64,000 nucleotides of DNA from Desulforamulus hydrothermalis Lam5 = DSM 18033 (GCF_000315365.1 NZ_CAOS01000003.1:124001-188000); one strand, 5' to 3'; positions 1 through 9,433 are shown, counted from the stretch's first letter. Program-made: numbers and translations. Notes: generated by a model from the sequence alone, not told the origin.

Positions 1-374
1 GCCATAAAGCCTTTTGCTTGGTAAACCACCTCTTTGCCTTGGCGGTTTAATCCCTTGACAATTAATTTATCCGCCCTGGCCACCTCACCAATCATACCCG
101 GTACCGAAAGGCAACCTTCCGTATCCACCGCCTGGCCGGATGCTTCCACTATTTCCGGGTTGATTAACTCTACCAACCCCTCACCTACGTCCACCACGAT
201 AACACGCTTAGAAACTCCTATTTGGGGTGCGGCCAAACCGACTCCTTTGGCTGCGTACATGGTGTCGGCCATGTTGTCCAGTAGTTTTAAAATATGGGGC
301 GTTACTTCTTTAACCGGCTTCGCCTTTTCCCGCAGCACCGGATCACCGATTTCTACAATTTGATAAACAGCCAT
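1..374 (-). CDS. def: peptide deformylase, 3' part outside window
   Basis: Removes the formyl group from the initiator methionine of new proteins in the cytoplasm. The minus-strand reading from the ATG at 374 begins [20 protein letters not shown]. It shows the family motif [10 protein letters not shown] near residue 45 and the metal-site motif EGCLSVPG near residue 90. The third motif (HEXDH) would lie beyond position 1, so the gene is cut by the window edge. An SD (AGGAGGAC, 381-388) precedes the ATG. It lies just after priA, the usual order priA-def-fmt in Firmicutes, and is probably co-transcribed with it. Confidence 0.96.
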   Translation of the reverse strand, partial: MAVYQIVEIGDPVLREKAKPVKEVTPHILKLLDNMADTMYAAKGVGLAAPQIGVSKRVIVVDVGEGLVELINPEIVEASGQAVDTEGCLSVPGMIGEVARADKLIVKGLNRQGKEVVYQAKGFM

Positions 375-452
375 TATCTGGTCCTCCTGTTCTTAAGCAA
401 ACCTTTTTATTATGAAGTATCTTTGGGAGCCCTTTTTAATTCCGCCGGCAGG

Positions 453-2651
453 CTATAAGTTAAGCGGGTCTACATCGATGCTCACGGCTACTTGCTTATA
501 TCGGGTGCCGGCTTGTTCCAATACGGCAGCTGCCAAGCGGCGAATATCCCGGCTGGCCATGCCTTTAAGAATCAGCTGCCAGCGGTAACGGTTCTTAATG
601 CGGGGAATGCCCGCCGGGGCAGGGCCCAGTATTTCCCAGTCCCGGACCGCCAAATTTCTGCCTGCCTCAGCTAAACGTTCCTGCCAGTATTGGGCAGCTG
701 CCATAACATCACCTTCATTAAGGCCGGTAAACAGTATCTTGATTAAATAGCTGAAGGGCGGGTATCGCAGCGAGCGGCGCACCGCCATTTCTTTGTGGTA
801 AAATCCCAGGTAGTCATGGTTTTGTGCCGTAATAATGCTGAAATGTCCGGGATCATAGGTTTGAATAATTACTTCGCCCGGTTTGCTGCCCCGGCCGGCC
901 CGGCCGGCCACCTGGGTAAGTAATTGAAAAGTTCTCTCGGCAGCACGGAAATCCGGCATATGCAGGGTAATATCCGCACTGATCACACCAACTAAGGTTA
1001 CCTGGTGAATATCCAGCCCTTTGGCTATCATCTGGGTACCGATCAACACCTGGGCGTCCCCGTGTGCAAACTCATGCAGCAACTGCCGGTGGGATCCCTT
1101 ACGGGCGGTAGTATCAGCATCCATACGCAAGACCCGGCAGTCTGGGAAAAGTCGTTTCACTTCTTCTTCCACCCGCTGGGTACCCACGCCGAAACTCCGT
1201 ATGGTTTGCCCGCCGCAGCAAGGGCAAATACCGGGCGCCCGGGCAGCATGACCGCAATAATGGCATTTTAGCCAGCCGTCACTGTGCAACGTGTAAGAAA
1301 TCTCACAGCGGGGACATTTCATAACCCCGCCGCACTGCCGGCAGATCACCACTGTGGCCAGTCCCCGGCGGTTAAGAAATAAGATGCTTTTTTCTCCCTT
1401 GGCCAATCGCCCGGCCAGGGCGTTTTGTAAAGCAACGCTAAAAATGCTTGTGTTGCCTGCGGCCAGTTCCTTGCGCAGATCAATTATATGTACTTTGGGC
1501 AGTTCCCTTTGATCCACACGTTTGGTCATGGTAATTAAGCCGTAAGGACCGCCTGGCCTGGCCCTGCAATAGCTCTCCAAGGCCGGGGTAGCACTGCCCA
1601 GCACCACCACTGCTTTGTTTTGGGCAGCCCTTTGCAGCGCTACCTCACGGGCATGGTACTTAGGGCTTTCTTCCTGTTTATAAGAATGTTCATGTTCTTC
1701 GTCGATGATAATTAACCCCAAATCAGGCACCGGAGCAAAAATTGCCGAACGAGCACCTAACACTACCGCAGCCTGGCCTGCACGAATACGCGCCTTTTCG
1801 GCATATCTTTCCCCCTGGGACAGGGCACTATGTAGCAGGGCCACCTGTTGGCCAAAGCGAGCCCGAAATCTTTCAACCATCTGGGGCGTTAATGAGATTT
1901 CCGGCACCAGCACAATGACCTGCCGCCTCATGTTTAAGGTTTCGTCAATCAGCCGCAGATATACTTCTGTTTTACCGCTGCCGGTGACACCATGCAACAG
2001 CCAAGCGGAGGGGCCGGCTGCCCGGAGGGCTTGCCGCAGTTGGCTGACAGCCAATTCCTGCTCAGCAGTTAGTGGGGGTATAGCCGCGCGGGGCATCGCC
2101 TCATGTCCGCCCGCCTGCACAGCTGCCGCCTCCTTGAGGAGGCCTTTAGCCAGCAGTGCATTAACAACTGCTGCCGATACCCCTGCCTTCGCCGCCAGTT
2201 GGCTTTTGGTTAAACCGGGACAAGCCCGGGCCGCTTCCAGGGTTATTTTTTGCTTGGGGGCCCTGGCTAAAACGGCCTGGTTAAACTGCCCGTCTGCCAC
2301 CACCAGCCCGTTTTCCTGCCTGGCCTGACTGCTGCCAACCGGCGAACCGGCTATACACTGTAGCGCGTCACCCAGGCTGCACAGGTAGCGCTGCACCATC
2401 CAACACGCCGTTTCATATAAATCATCATTTAAAAAGGGGGCCTGTTCCAGCACCCTTTTTATGTCTTTTACTTTCTGTAAATGCGGCGGCCGGCTAAACC
2501 CAACTACAAACCCTTGCACCAGGCGGCCGGCAAAAGGCACCTCAACCCGGCTGAACTTTTTCAGCTCACTCTGCAACTGCGAAGGCACCCGGTAATGAAA
2601 AGTTTGGTATAAACGCACCGGAACGATAACAGCCACCTCGGCGTACTGCAT
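453..2651 (-). CDS. priA: primosomal replication protein N' (PriA helicase)
   Basis: 3'-5' DNA helicase that restarts stalled replication forks by reloading the primosome. The 732-aa product has the DNA-binding N-terminal half, a Walker A motif GVTGSGKT (about 221-228), a DEEH Walker B box (about 317-320), and the cysteine-rich zinc insert (CRQCGGVMKCPRC to CPCC, about 437-479) that separates the helicase halves. The length is normal for the family. The ATG follows the coaBC stop codon directly, with no base between, and its SD (GGGAGGC) lies inside the coaBC 3' end, so translation is likely coupled. Confidence 0.97.
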   Translation of the reverse strand: MQYAEVAVIVPVRLYQTFHYRVPSQLQSELKKFSRVEVPFAGRLVQGFVVGFSRPPHLQKVKDIKRVLEQAPFLNDDLYETACWMVQRYLCSLGDALQCIAGSPVGSSQARQENGLVVADGQFNQAVLARAPKQKITLEAARACPGLTKSQLAAKAGVSAAVVNALLAKGLLKEAAAVQAGGHEAMPRAAIPPLTAEQELAVSQLRQALRAAGPSAWLLHGVTGSGKTEVYLRLIDETLNMRRQVIVLVPEISLTPQMVERFRARFGQQVALLHSALSQGERYAEKARIRAGQAAVVLGARSAIFAPVPDLGLIIIDEEHEHSYKQEESPKYHAREVALQRAAQNKAVVVLGSATPALESYCRARPGGPYGLITMTKRVDQRELPKVHIIDLRKELAAGNTSIFSVALQNALAGRLAKGEKSILFLNRRGLATVVICRQCGGVMKCPRCEISYTLHSDGWLKCHYCGHAARAPGICPCCGGQTIRSFGVGTQRVEEEVKRLFPDCRVLRMDADTTARKGSHRQLLHEFAHGDAQVLIGTQMIAKGLDIHQVTLVGVISADITLHMPDFRAAERTFQLLTQVAGRAGRGSKPGEVIIQTYDPGHFSIITAQNHDYLGFYHKEMAVRRSLRYPPFSYLIKILFTGLNEGDVMAAAQYWQERLAEAGRNLAVRDWEILGPAPAGIPRIKNRYRWQLILKGMASRDIRRLAAAVLEQAGTRYKQVAVSIDVDPLNL

Positions 2652-3863
2652 TTAGTTTGCCTCCCGCCGATCTGTCAGCAAACCAGCCACCCGATCCAGT
2701 ATCTGTTGGGCCACTTTATTTTTATCCATTAAAGGTAATGACACAACCTCGCCGTTACGGGCAAAAATTTTCACCTGATTGGTATCGCAGTCAAATCCTG
2801 CGCCGGGTGCCGTAACATCATTGGCCACCAACAAATCCAGGTTTTTGCCTTTTAATTTAGCTAAGGCGTGTCGCTCCAGATCATTGGTCTCAGCCGCAAA
2901 ACCCACCAGCAGTTGACAGTCTTTTTTCCGGCGTCCCAATTCGGCTAAAATATCCGGGTTGTGCACCAGCTGCAGTTGTAATTCCTGCCCCTGTTTTTTT
3001 ATTTTCCGGCCAGCCACATCCTGGGGCCGGTAATCAGCCACGGCTGCTGCTTTAATAACTACATCGGCCTGTTCAAAATGCTGCAAAACAGCTTCATACA
3101 TTTCTCTGGCTGTTTCTACCGCAATGGTTACTACATCCGGCGGCGCTGTCAAACCGGTGGGGCCGCTCACCAGCGTTACTTCGGCACCGCGCAGCGCAGC
3201 TGCCCGAGCAAGGGCATACCCCATCTTGCCGGAACTGCGGTTGGTCAGGTAGCGCACCGGATCCAGCGGCTCCCTGGTAGGACCGGCGGTAACAAGAACG
3301 TCTAACCCCGCCAGATCCTGGGGGGTCAAGAGTTTTTCAACATTATACAAAATGTCCGCCAAATCAGCCAAACGACCTTTTCCTGTGGCACCGCAGGCCA
3401 ATCGACCCTGCCCCGGTTCAACAAAACGATAACCTAGTTTCTTTAATTTATTAATATTCTGCTGAACCGCCGGGCTATGATACATAACCGTATTCATGGC
3501 CGGGCAAAACAAAACCGGACAGGAGGCGGCCATGATTAAGGTAGATACCAAATCATCGGCAATACCGCCGGCGGCTTTACCGATAATGTTGCCCGTAGCG
3601 GGAACAATGATTAAAAGATCGGCTTTTTGCGCTAAATCAATATGCAATACACCGCCTTCTGCCCCGGTTCGAAAAAGTCGGGTATGAACCGGGTTGCCGG
3701 TGAGAACCTCAAAGGTAAGCGGTGTCATAAATTCCTGGGCCGCTGCTGTCATGGCTACATGCACATCCGCCCCGGCTTTTACCAGGGAACTGACCAGCTC
3801 GGCGGCTTTATAAACCGCAATACCGCCGGTGATGCCAACGGTAACGCTTTTTCCTGCCGGCAA
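2652..3863 (-). CDS. coaBC: bifunctional phosphopantothenoylcysteine decarboxylase / phosphopantothenate-cysteine ligase
   Basis: Carries out two successive steps of coenzyme A synthesis: coupling cysteine to phosphopantothenate, then decarboxylating the product. The N-terminal CoaC flavoprotein domain has the active-site His (HIDLAQKADL, near residue 75) and the PAMN motif (about 120). The C-terminal CoaB domain starts at TAGPTREPLDPVRYLTNRSSG (near 193) and includes KAAAVADYRP (near 270). The 403-aa length is normal for the fusion. The start is TTG at 3863, with SD GGAGGTG about 9 bases upstream. It is followed without a gap by priA and preceded by rpoZ. Confidence 0.96.
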   Translation of the reverse strand: MPAGKSVTVGITGGIAVYKAAELVSSLVKAGADVHVAMTAAAQEFMTPLTFEVLTGNPVHTRLFRTGAEGGVLHIDLAQKADLLIIVPATGNIIGKAAGGIADDLVSTLIMAASCPVLFCPAMNTVMYHSPAVQQNINKLKKLGYRFVEPGQGRLACGATGKGRLADLADILYNVEKLLTPQDLAGLDVLVTAGPTREPLDPVRYLTNRSSGKMGYALARAAALRGAEVTLVSGPTGLTAPPDVVTIAVETAREMYEAVLQHFEQADVVIKAAAVADYRPQDVAGRKIKKQGQELQLQLVHNPDILAELGRRKKDCQLLVGFAAETNDLERHALAKLKGKNLDLLVANDVTAPGAGFDCDTNQVKIFARNGEVVSLPLMDKNKVAQQILDRVAGLLTDRREAN

Positions 3864-3880
3864 CTATTTTGACACCTCCG

Positions 3881-4090
3881 TTACTTTTGACCCGAGCGAG
3901 TGCGACGATAGGTTACCAAACCCTTTGCTATTTCCTCCAGAGCCAGGGTGACAGGTTTCGCTTTCAAAGACTGGTTTGTCTTCATTTCTTCTTCCGTCAA
4001 CATACGTGCCCTTTTGGCGGCAGCAACAACCAGCGTATAGCGGCTGTCTACCCTGGTCATTAACTCATCCAGCGTAGGTTTATTCATCAT
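3881..4090 (-). CDS. rpoZ: RNA polymerase omega subunit
   Basis: Small subunit that helps assemble and stabilise RNA polymerase. The product has the omega signature (PTLDELMTRVDSRYTLV, then AAAKRARML, and KPVTLALEEIAKGLV). I placed the start at the ATG at 4090 (MMNKPTL; the next codon is also ATG) because GGGGGAAG lies about 6-8 bases upstream. An upstream in-frame ATG at 4108 would add MWGEAA and lacks a good SD. The product is 69 aa. It lies between gmk and coaBC, the standard Firmicutes order. Confidence 0.93.
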   Translation of the reverse strand: MMNKPTLDELMTRVDSRYTLVVAAAKRARMLTEEEMKTNQSLKAKPVTLALEEIAKGLVTYRRTRSGQK

Positions 4091-4122
4091 GGCTGCTTCC
4101 CCCCACATGTCAAGACTGTCAA

Positions 4123-4731
4123 TCAGCAGGCTAAAAATTCTCTCAAGTCAAAGTTAAAACGTGACGGCCGACATTTTTCCGCCTTAATAATTGATTCGAT
4201 TTGATCTACCGCGTTTTCCACCGTATCATTAATAACCAGATAATCATACCGTCCGGTGTTGGTAAGTTCGTCATACACACAGCGCAAACGACCGGCTATA
4301 CTTTCGGGTGAATCAGTGCCACGTTTGATAAGTCTTTCTTTCAAGAGCGATAAGGAAGGCGGCACCAGAAAAATCAATACCCCCTGGGGGTATTTTTGCT
4401 TAACCTGCAGCGCACCCTGAATATCAATTTCTAAGATGACGTCCCGGCCGGCTGCTAATTTCTCTTGCACATAATTGAGCGGGGTGCCGTAATAGTTATC
4501 GTAAACCCTGGCATATTCCAACAGTTGGTTATTGGCAATCATTTGTTCAAAGGTTGGCCTGTCTACAAAAAAGTAATTGATTCCTTCTTGTTCACCCGGC
4601 CTGGGCGGCCTGGTAGTACACGAAACAGACAGGCATAAATCTTGATTCCTCTGCAGCAATCGTTGGCAAACTGTGCCTTTTCCCGCACCTGAAGGTCCTG
4701 AAATGACAATAAGCAGTCCTTGCCTGTTCAT
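4123..4731 (-). CDS. gmk: guanylate kinase
   Basis: Phosphorylates GMP to GDP with ATP. The P-loop GPSGAGKGT lies at residues 12-20, followed by the GMP-binding segment SCTTRPPRPGEQEGINYFF (about 37-55) and the EIDIQGA segment. The 202-aa length is typical. The ATG at 4731 lies 10 bases after the remA stop, with a modest AGGTG SD. It is part of the yicC-remA-gmk-rpoZ operon. Confidence 0.97.
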   Translation of the reverse strand: MNRQGLLIVISGPSGAGKGTVCQRLLQRNQDLCLSVSCTTRPPRPGEQEGINYFFVDRPTFEQMIANNQLLEYARVYDNYYGTPLNYVQEKLAAGRDVILEIDIQGALQVKQKYPQGVLIFLVPPSLSLLKERLIKRGTDSPESIAGRLRCVYDELTNTGRYDYLVINDTVENAVDQIESIIKAEKCRPSRFNFDLREFLAC

Positions 4732-4741
4732 TTATCTGCAC

Positions 4742-5014
4742 CTAGTCCGTAGGCTCGTCTACCTGAGCGGCTTCTTTGCTGACCAGGCGGTTGGCCACGG
4801 TTTCCGGCTGCACGGCTGAGAGGATTACATGGTCGCTGTCAGTAATAATTACTGCCCTGGTGCGGCGGCCGTAGGTAGCATCGATCAGCATCCCCCTGTC
4901 CCTGGCCTCGGTGATAATGCGCTTGATGGGAGCAGATTCAGGGCTTACAATGGCAATGATCCGATTGGCTGAAACGATGTTGCCAAAGCCAATATTAATA
5001 AGCTTGATATCCAT
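4742..5014 (-). CDS. remA: RemA family DNA-binding regulator (DUF370)
   Basis: 90-aa protein of the DUF370/RemA family. In Bacillus, RemA is a DNA-binding activator of matrix and osmoprotection genes; its role in this organism is unknown. The family pattern is clear: [18 protein letters not shown], then [29 protein letters not shown] and [15 protein letters not shown]. The last 12 residues are acidic and poorly conserved. The SD AGGGGGAA precedes the ATG. Its place between yicC and gmk is the classic one. Confidence 0.93.
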   Translation of the reverse strand: MDIKLINIGFGNIVSANRIIAIVSPESAPIKRIITEARDRGMLIDATYGRRTRAVIITDSDHVILSAVQPETVANRLVSKEAAQVDEPTD

Positions 5015-5034
5015 AGACAGTTCCCCCTATTACA

Positions 5035-5916
5035 TTATTCTATATTTTGCACTTGTTCCCTTATTTTTTCAAGTTCGCTTTTGGCATTTACCACAGCATT
5101 GGTGATCACCAGATCATTGGCCTTGGAGCCAATGGTGTTGATTTCCCGGTTCATTTCTTGCACCAAAAAATCCAATTTGCGCCCTACGGGGCCTCCCTCT
5201 GTCAGAATTTGTTCCAACTGCTGCAGGTGGCTTTGCAGTCGGACAATTTCCTCGGCAATATCTGCCCGTTCCGCAAAGATAGCTACTTCTGCAGCCAAGC
5301 GGGCCTCGTCTATAACCCCGCCGGTCAGCCATTCAGCCAAACGCTGGGACAACTTATCCCGGTACTCCTGCACCACCAGAGGCGCCCTGGCAGCCACGTC
5401 TTCTACCATCAAGCGCTTAATGGCTGCCGCCCGCTGCAGAATATCCGCCGTCAAGCGTTCCCCTTCCGTTTGCCGCATGGCCAGCAACCCATCAAGGGCC
5501 TGGTCAGTGGCTTGTTCAATGGCGGCCAACCATTCGTCTACGTTTTCTGCCGGCTGCTCCAGAGTAATGACGTTAGGCAGGGCAATAATATCTTTAATAG
5601 AAATTGCCTCGGAAATACCCAAACAACCCCTCAGTTCTTCCATTGCCTTATGATACGCCACCGCCAGGGCTTTGTCAACTTTTACCTCGGGCGTCGTCTC
5701 CCCGGTTTCCTCAATGGAAATATAGCCGTCCACCCGGCCTCTGGCCACTCGTTCTTGAATTCGCTTCTTAATTTTATCTTCAATTTGACTTAAGGTTTTG
5801 GGCTGCCGAAGAATAACTTCGCAAAAACGGTTATTGACTGACTTTAGTTCCACTATAAATTTGCGTCCGGCGGCGCAAGACTCCCCCCGGCCATAGCCGG
5901 TCATGCTTTTGATCAA
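5035..5916 (-). CDS. yicC: YicC family endoribonuclease-like protein
   Basis: Member of the YicC/YloC family, one of whose members has been described as an endoribonuclease in E. coli; its role here is unknown. The N-terminus has the signature IKSMTGYGRGES, and the C-terminal half has FLVQEMNREINTIGSKA, diagnostic of the family. I prefer the TTG at 5916 (MIKSMTGYG), which matches family N-termini. An upstream TTG at 5931 would add five residues, and neither has a strong SD. The length is 293 aa. It is the first gene of the block ending at def. Confidence 0.92.
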   Translation of the reverse strand: MIKSMTGYGRGESCAAGRKFIVELKSVNNRFCEVILRQPKTLSQIEDKIKKRIQERVARGRVDGYISIEETGETTPEVKVDKALAVAYHKAMEELRGCLGISEAISIKDIIALPNVITLEQPAENVDEWLAAIEQATDQALDGLLAMRQTEGERLTADILQRAAAIKRLMVEDVAARAPLVVQEYRDKLSQRLAEWLTGGVIDEARLAAEVAIFAERADIAEEIVRLQSHLQQLEQILTEGGPVGRKLDFLVQEMNREINTIGSKANDLVITNAVVNAKSELEKIREQVQNIE

Positions 5917-6224
5917 AATGCCATCACCCAATTACTTGTTATTTTTTAAATAATTTTTTAACAGTATAATGTTTCTACTTAAACTTAGATTATCCTTTAA
6001 ATTTGGCTTAAAAACTAAGATTTAAAAGCAAAAGAGCCGTTTCCTGATCATAACTCTTTATTTCATAGTTATGCCCGGTCCGGCCCCGTATTAGAAATTT
6101 TTCAATTAAAAATTACAAAGTGTTGCTAACCTAAGGGAGGTTTATGATCTCCTTTAGCTCCGGTCTTTACGCCGGCAGCACGATGATTAATTCGCTGCGG
6201 GCCCGCCTGGCCCGCAACTTTAAA
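5917..6224. other. intergenic region, yicC upstream
   Basis: AT-rich from 5932 to 6120, presumably holding the promoter of the yicC operon (minus). A TATACT box on the minus strand near 5966 is possible, but I cannot see a good -35. The rest is repeat copy A (6139-6215). No gene is seen on either strand. Confidence 0.5.
6139..6215 (+). repeat. foldback repeat, copy A (left arm only)
   Basis: Begins GGTTTATGATCTCCTTT and matches copy B at 10541 over about 57 bases with few changes (…AGCTCCGGTC…CAGCAC.ATGATT…CGCT.CGG). It then keeps the first internal hairpin, GCGGGCC-CGCCT-GGCCCGC (6197-6215). The right half of the element is missing. It lies just downstream of the TraR/DksA-type gene, in the opposite orientation to it. 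Confidence 0.7.
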
Positions 6225-6947
6225 TTAAAAATTGTTGCCCCGGTGGTTGTTGTTTTCTTTTTCCAGCGGGGTGCGTTCATCTGCAAATTCACGAAAGGAC
6301 TGGTAAAAAACCCCGTCGTCAACTTCATACGGAACACTGTCAGGATCTGTAAAACTCTCTGTGTGTTCTTCGTTGATCAATTCTTCGTCCCCGTAATAGG
6401 ACCCGGCCTGGCTGCGGTCAGCATGCTCATTCCAGCGGGCCACGGTTTCCCAGGCATCCTCGCCGTCAAAACCGTTGTAGTCTTCGTTGTCTCGCCAGGC
6501 ACGGCTGAAGGGGTCCGCCAATACATCTTCTTCCGCTGTCCGCTCCCGAGGCCGGGGCAGGCTTTCATCCTTAGATTTGCACCGGCTGCACTGGGTAGTA
6601 TAAGGAACAGCTTCCAGTCTGGCCGGGGGGATCTCCCGGCCGCATACCTCGCATATGCCGTATCTGCCCGTTTCCAGCTTAGCCAAGGCATCCTCAACAG
6701 CCAGCAAAATAAACTTGGCATCACCCTTTAAAGCCAGGTCTTTGCTGCGCTCAAACATCTCGCTGCCCAGGTCGGCCGGATGGTTATCATAAGAAGAAAG
6801 TTCTTCCAGTGATTCATCCGTAGAAAGTCCCAGACCGCCGCCCCTTTCCTGGTTATTGTAGTTGTTAATACGGTTTTGCATATGTTGTCGCATCTTTTGC
6901 AGGCGCTGTTTAAATACTGCCAGTTGCTGTTCTGTTAACAAAACCAT
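6225..6947 (-). CDS. TraR/DksA-type C4 zinc-finger protein (YteA-like)
   Basis: 240-aa protein with an N-terminal coiled-coil-like segment (LAVFKQRLQKMRQHMQNRI), the motif NHPADLGSEMFERSKDLAL (about 55-73), and a C4 zinc finger CEVCGREIPPARL...CSRCK (about 99-125). This is the layout of the YteA/YocK group of DksA-related proteins in spore-formers. DksA proteins bind the RNA polymerase secondary channel; whether this one does is unknown. The C-terminal half is acidic and low in complexity. It is monocistronic, bounded upstream by a strong terminator (6971-7011). Confidence 0.82.
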   Translation of the reverse strand: MVLLTEQQLAVFKQRLQKMRQHMQNRINNYNNQERGGGLGLSTDESLEELSSYDNHPADLGSEMFERSKDLALKGDAKFILLAVEDALAKLETGRYGICEVCGREIPPARLEAVPYTTQCSRCKSKDESLPRPRERTAEEDVLADPFSRAWRDNEDYNGFDGEDAWETVARWNEHADRSQAGSYYGDEELINEEHTESFTDPDSVPYEVDDGVFYQSFREFADERTPLEKENNNHRGNNF

Positions 6948-6970
6948 ACCCCCGTTTCCACCTGCGGGGC

Positions 6971-7011
6971 TAAAAAGCCCCGGGCTAAATTAACTATAAT
7001 TTGCCCGGGGC
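6971..7011 (-). terminator. intrinsic terminator of the aminotransferase operon
   Basis: Perfect 9-bp arms GCCCCGGGC (6977-6985) and GCCCGGGGC (7003-7011). On the minus strand they are followed by TTTTTA (6971-6976). It lies 17 bases past the stop of the aminotransferase at 7029. The other strand also has CTTTT after the hairpin, so weak two-way action is possible. Confidence 0.9.
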
Positions 7012-7028
7012 TTTTCAAAAATAATCTG

Positions 7029-8222
7029 TTATTGCAACTGGCGCAGCAGTTTTTCGATGCGATCCATACCCTCTTTAATATTTTCCATTGATGTAGCGTA
7101 AGACAATCTGATAAAGTCATCCCCGCCAAAAGCAATGCCGGGTACCACCGCCACTTCAGCCACTTCCAGCAACAGGTCCGCCAGGTCAGTGGCACTGTTC
7201 ACCGTTTTGCCCTGATAAGACTTGCCGAAGTAAGCACTGACATTGGGGTACAGGTAAAAAGCACCGCCGGGTTTCGGGCAGCTGACGCCGGGCAGGGCCT
7301 TTACCCGCTCCAGCATATAATCGCGGCGTTTGGCAAACTCAACCACCATGGCTGCCACCTCAGCCTGGGAACCATTGAGGGCCTCCACGCTGGCTGCTTG
7401 GGCAATGGAAGTGGGGTTGGAGGTGGCGTGCGACTGCAGGTCGGCCATGGCTTTCGCGACCGGAGCAGGAGCGGCTGCATAGCCGATACGCCAGCCGGTC
7501 ATGGCGTAGGCCTTGGAAACCCCGTTAATGACTACGGTATTTTCTTTTAACTGCGGACTGAGGGAGGCAATGCTGACGTGTTCTAAACCGTCGTACAGCA
7601 GTTTTTCATAAATTTCATCAGAAATAACGGTAATGTTGTGTTCCAGTAAAACCTCGCCCAGAGCAGCCAGTTCGTCGCGGCTGTAGACGGCGCCGGTGGG
7701 GTTGCTGGGGCTGTTGAGCAGAAAAACTCTGGTTTTGTCCGTAATGGCTGCCTTTAGCTCCCGGGGAGTCAGTTTAAAGCCGTTGGCTTCCCTGGTTTGT
7801 ACAATGACAGCCTGGGCACCGGCCAGTTTAATTTGTTCCAGGTAGCTGACCCAGTAGGGTGCCGGCAAAATAACCTCGTCACCGGGCTGGCAGAGCACCT
7901 GAAAAGCATTGTACAGTGAATGTTTGGCCCCCACCGAAACCACAATTTGATTGGTCTGGTACTCCAGACCGTTTTCCCTGCGGAATTTATCAACAATGGC
8001 TTGTTTCAGTTTTAGTGTGCCGCCGGCCGGTGTATAGCGGGTTTCCCCCGCTTGAATGGCTGCCACGGCTGCTTCTTTAATGTGGTCAGGTGTATCAAAG
8101 TCCGGTTCCCCCACCCCAAAGCTGATCACTTTGATGCCGGCGGCTTTCATTTGCTTGGCTTTGGCATCAATGGACAAAGTGGGTGACGGGCTGATACCCA
8201 AAGCTCGTTCCGCTAATCGCAT
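7029..8222 (-). CDS. class I pyridoxal-phosphate aminotransferase (aspartate aminotransferase type)
   Basis: Fold-type I aminotransferase close to the bacterial Ib aspartate aminotransferases, which make aspartate/oxaloacetate with 2-oxoglutarate. The N-terminus RLAERALGISPSPTLSIDAKAK is typical. Further motifs are YTPAGG (about 68), NSPSNPTGAVY (about 172), the PLP lysine in NGVSKAYAMTGWRIGYAA (about 231-248) and the C-terminal Arg in FIRLSYATS. The length is 397 aa, starting at the ATG at 8222 with SD GGGAGAG. It is 32 bases downstream of dapL, so it may supply glutamate/aspartate chemistry for the same pathway. Exact substrate not proven. Confidence 0.9.
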   Translation of the reverse strand: MRLAERALGISPSPTLSIDAKAKQMKAAGIKVISFGVGEPDFDTPDHIKEAAVAAIQAGETRYTPAGGTLKLKQAIVDKFRRENGLEYQTNQIVVSVGAKHSLYNAFQVLCQPGDEVILPAPYWVSYLEQIKLAGAQAVIVQTREANGFKLTPRELKAAITDKTRVFLLNSPSNPTGAVYSRDELAALGEVLLEHNITVISDEIYEKLLYDGLEHVSIASLSPQLKENTVVINGVSKAYAMTGWRIGYAAAPAPVAKAMADLQSHATSNPTSIAQAASVEALNGSQAEVAAMVVEFAKRRDYMLERVKALPGVSCPKPGGAFYLYPNVSAYFGKSYQGKTVNSATDLADLLLEVAEVAVVPGIAFGGDDFIRLSYATSMENIKEGMDRIEKLLRQLQ

Positions 8223-8254
8223 AACAGTCTCTCCCAACTATTATTAATATTTAT

Positions 8255-9433
8255 TTAAAACTCCACCTTGCCGATATACTTTTTCATCCGTTCAAGGGCT
8301 TCTGCAATCCGCTCCTTAGGAACGGTAACGGAAATACGGAAGTACCCCTCTCCCTGTTGGCCGTAACCGTTGCCGGGGGTTATTACCACGCCGGCCTTCT
8401 CAATGACAAATTCCGCAAAGGAAGCCGAGGTAAAGCCCTTAGGTACCGGCGCCCAGATATAGAAGGTGGCCTTTGGTTTGGCCAACTGCCAGCCCATGGC
8501 ATTCAGACCGTCCACCACCAGGTCCCGCCGTTCCCGGTATATTTCATTGTTGGCCGCCACACTGTCCTGCGGGCCGGTAAGGCCGGCAATGGCAGCATAC
8601 TGCACAGCCTGGAACTGTCCGGAATCAATATTGGTTTTAAAGCGTCCCAGCGCTTCAATAACATCCGGGTTGCCGGCCGCCCAGCCAATGCGCCAGCCGG
8701 TCATGTTGTAAGCCTTGGAAACGGAGTTAAACTCAATACCCACCTCTTTGGCACCGGGAATTTGCAGGAAAGAAAGAGGTTTATAGCCGTCAAAGGCAAC
8801 TTCTGAATAAGCATTATCATGGCAAACTAAAATTTCGTACTGTTTGGCAAAGTCAACAACTTCCCGATAAAATTTTTCATCTGCCACAGCTCCGGTGGGG
8901 TTGTTGGGATAGTTGATAAACATCATCTTGGCCCGTTTGGCCACATCCCGGGGAATAGCTGCCAAATCAGGCAGAAAACCTTTCTCGGCGGTTAACGGCA
9001 TGTAGTACGGTTCGGCACCGGCCAAAATGGCACCCCCGCTGTAAACCGGATAGCCCGGGTCGGGAACCAGCACGGTGTCGCCGGGATTAAGATAGCACCA
9101 TGAAATGTGAGCAATGCCTTCCTTGGAGCCAATTAAAGAAACCACTTCGGTTCCGGCGTCCAGTTCTACGCCAAAACGCCGGGCATAAAAGTCTGCCACC
9201 GCCTGTCGATAAGCCAGCATGCCTGCTGAAGAAGGGTACTGGTGGTTGGCCGGCACGGCCACTTGCTGCCGGGCTTCTTTGATAATGTGTTCCGGTGTAG
9301 GAATATCCGGGTCACCGATACCCAGGCTGATTACATCTACGCCTGCTTCTTTTTTCTGAGCAATTACTTTTTCAATGCGGGCAAATAAATAAGGGGGCAA
9401 ATTCTTTATTCTTTGAGCTTCTTCAAAGCGCAA
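8255..9433 (-). CDS. dapL: LL-diaminopimelate aminotransferase
   Basis: Converts tetrahydrodipicolinate directly to LL-diaminopimelate with glutamate, bypassing the acyl-blocked DAP routes used for lysine and cell-wall synthesis. Family features are [17 protein letters not shown] near the N-terminus, [24 protein letters not shown], and the PLP lysine in [20 protein letters not shown] start it at TTG 9433 ([10 protein letters not shown]), 6 bases after AAAGGAGGAG. The longer reading from 9526 has no SD and an N-terminus unlike the family. The product is 392 aa. Lying directly after dapF, it makes a dapF-dapL pathway pair. Confidence 0.93.
   Translation of the reverse strand: MRFEEAQRIKNLPPYLFARIEKVIAQKKEAGVDVISLGIGDPDIPTPEHIIKEARQQVAVPANHQYPSSAGMLAYRQAVADFYARRFGVELDAGTEVVSLIGSKEGIAHISWCYLNPGDTVLVPDPGYPVYSGGAILAGAEPYYMPLTAEKGFLPDLAAIPRDVAKRAKMMFINYPNNPTGAVADEKFYREVVDFAKQYEILVCHDNAYSEVAFDGYKPLSFLQIPGAKEVGIEFNSVSKAYNMTGWRIGWAAGNPDVIEALGRFKTNIDSGQFQAVQYAAIAGLTGPQDSVAANNEIYRERRDLVVDGLNAMGWQLAKPKATFYIWAPVPKGFTSASFAEFVIEKAGVVITPGNGYGQQGEGYFRISVTVPKERIAEALERMKKYIGKVEF

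Noticed and set aside
5047-5793. Long plus-strand frame opposite yicC
   Set aside because: Shadow of the yicC coding sequence, which has clear family motifs; no SD.
6144-6731. Plus-strand 195-codon frame opposite the TraR/DksA-type gene
   Set aside because: It starts inside repeat copy A and runs antisense through a well-supported zinc-finger gene; the product resembles nothing known.
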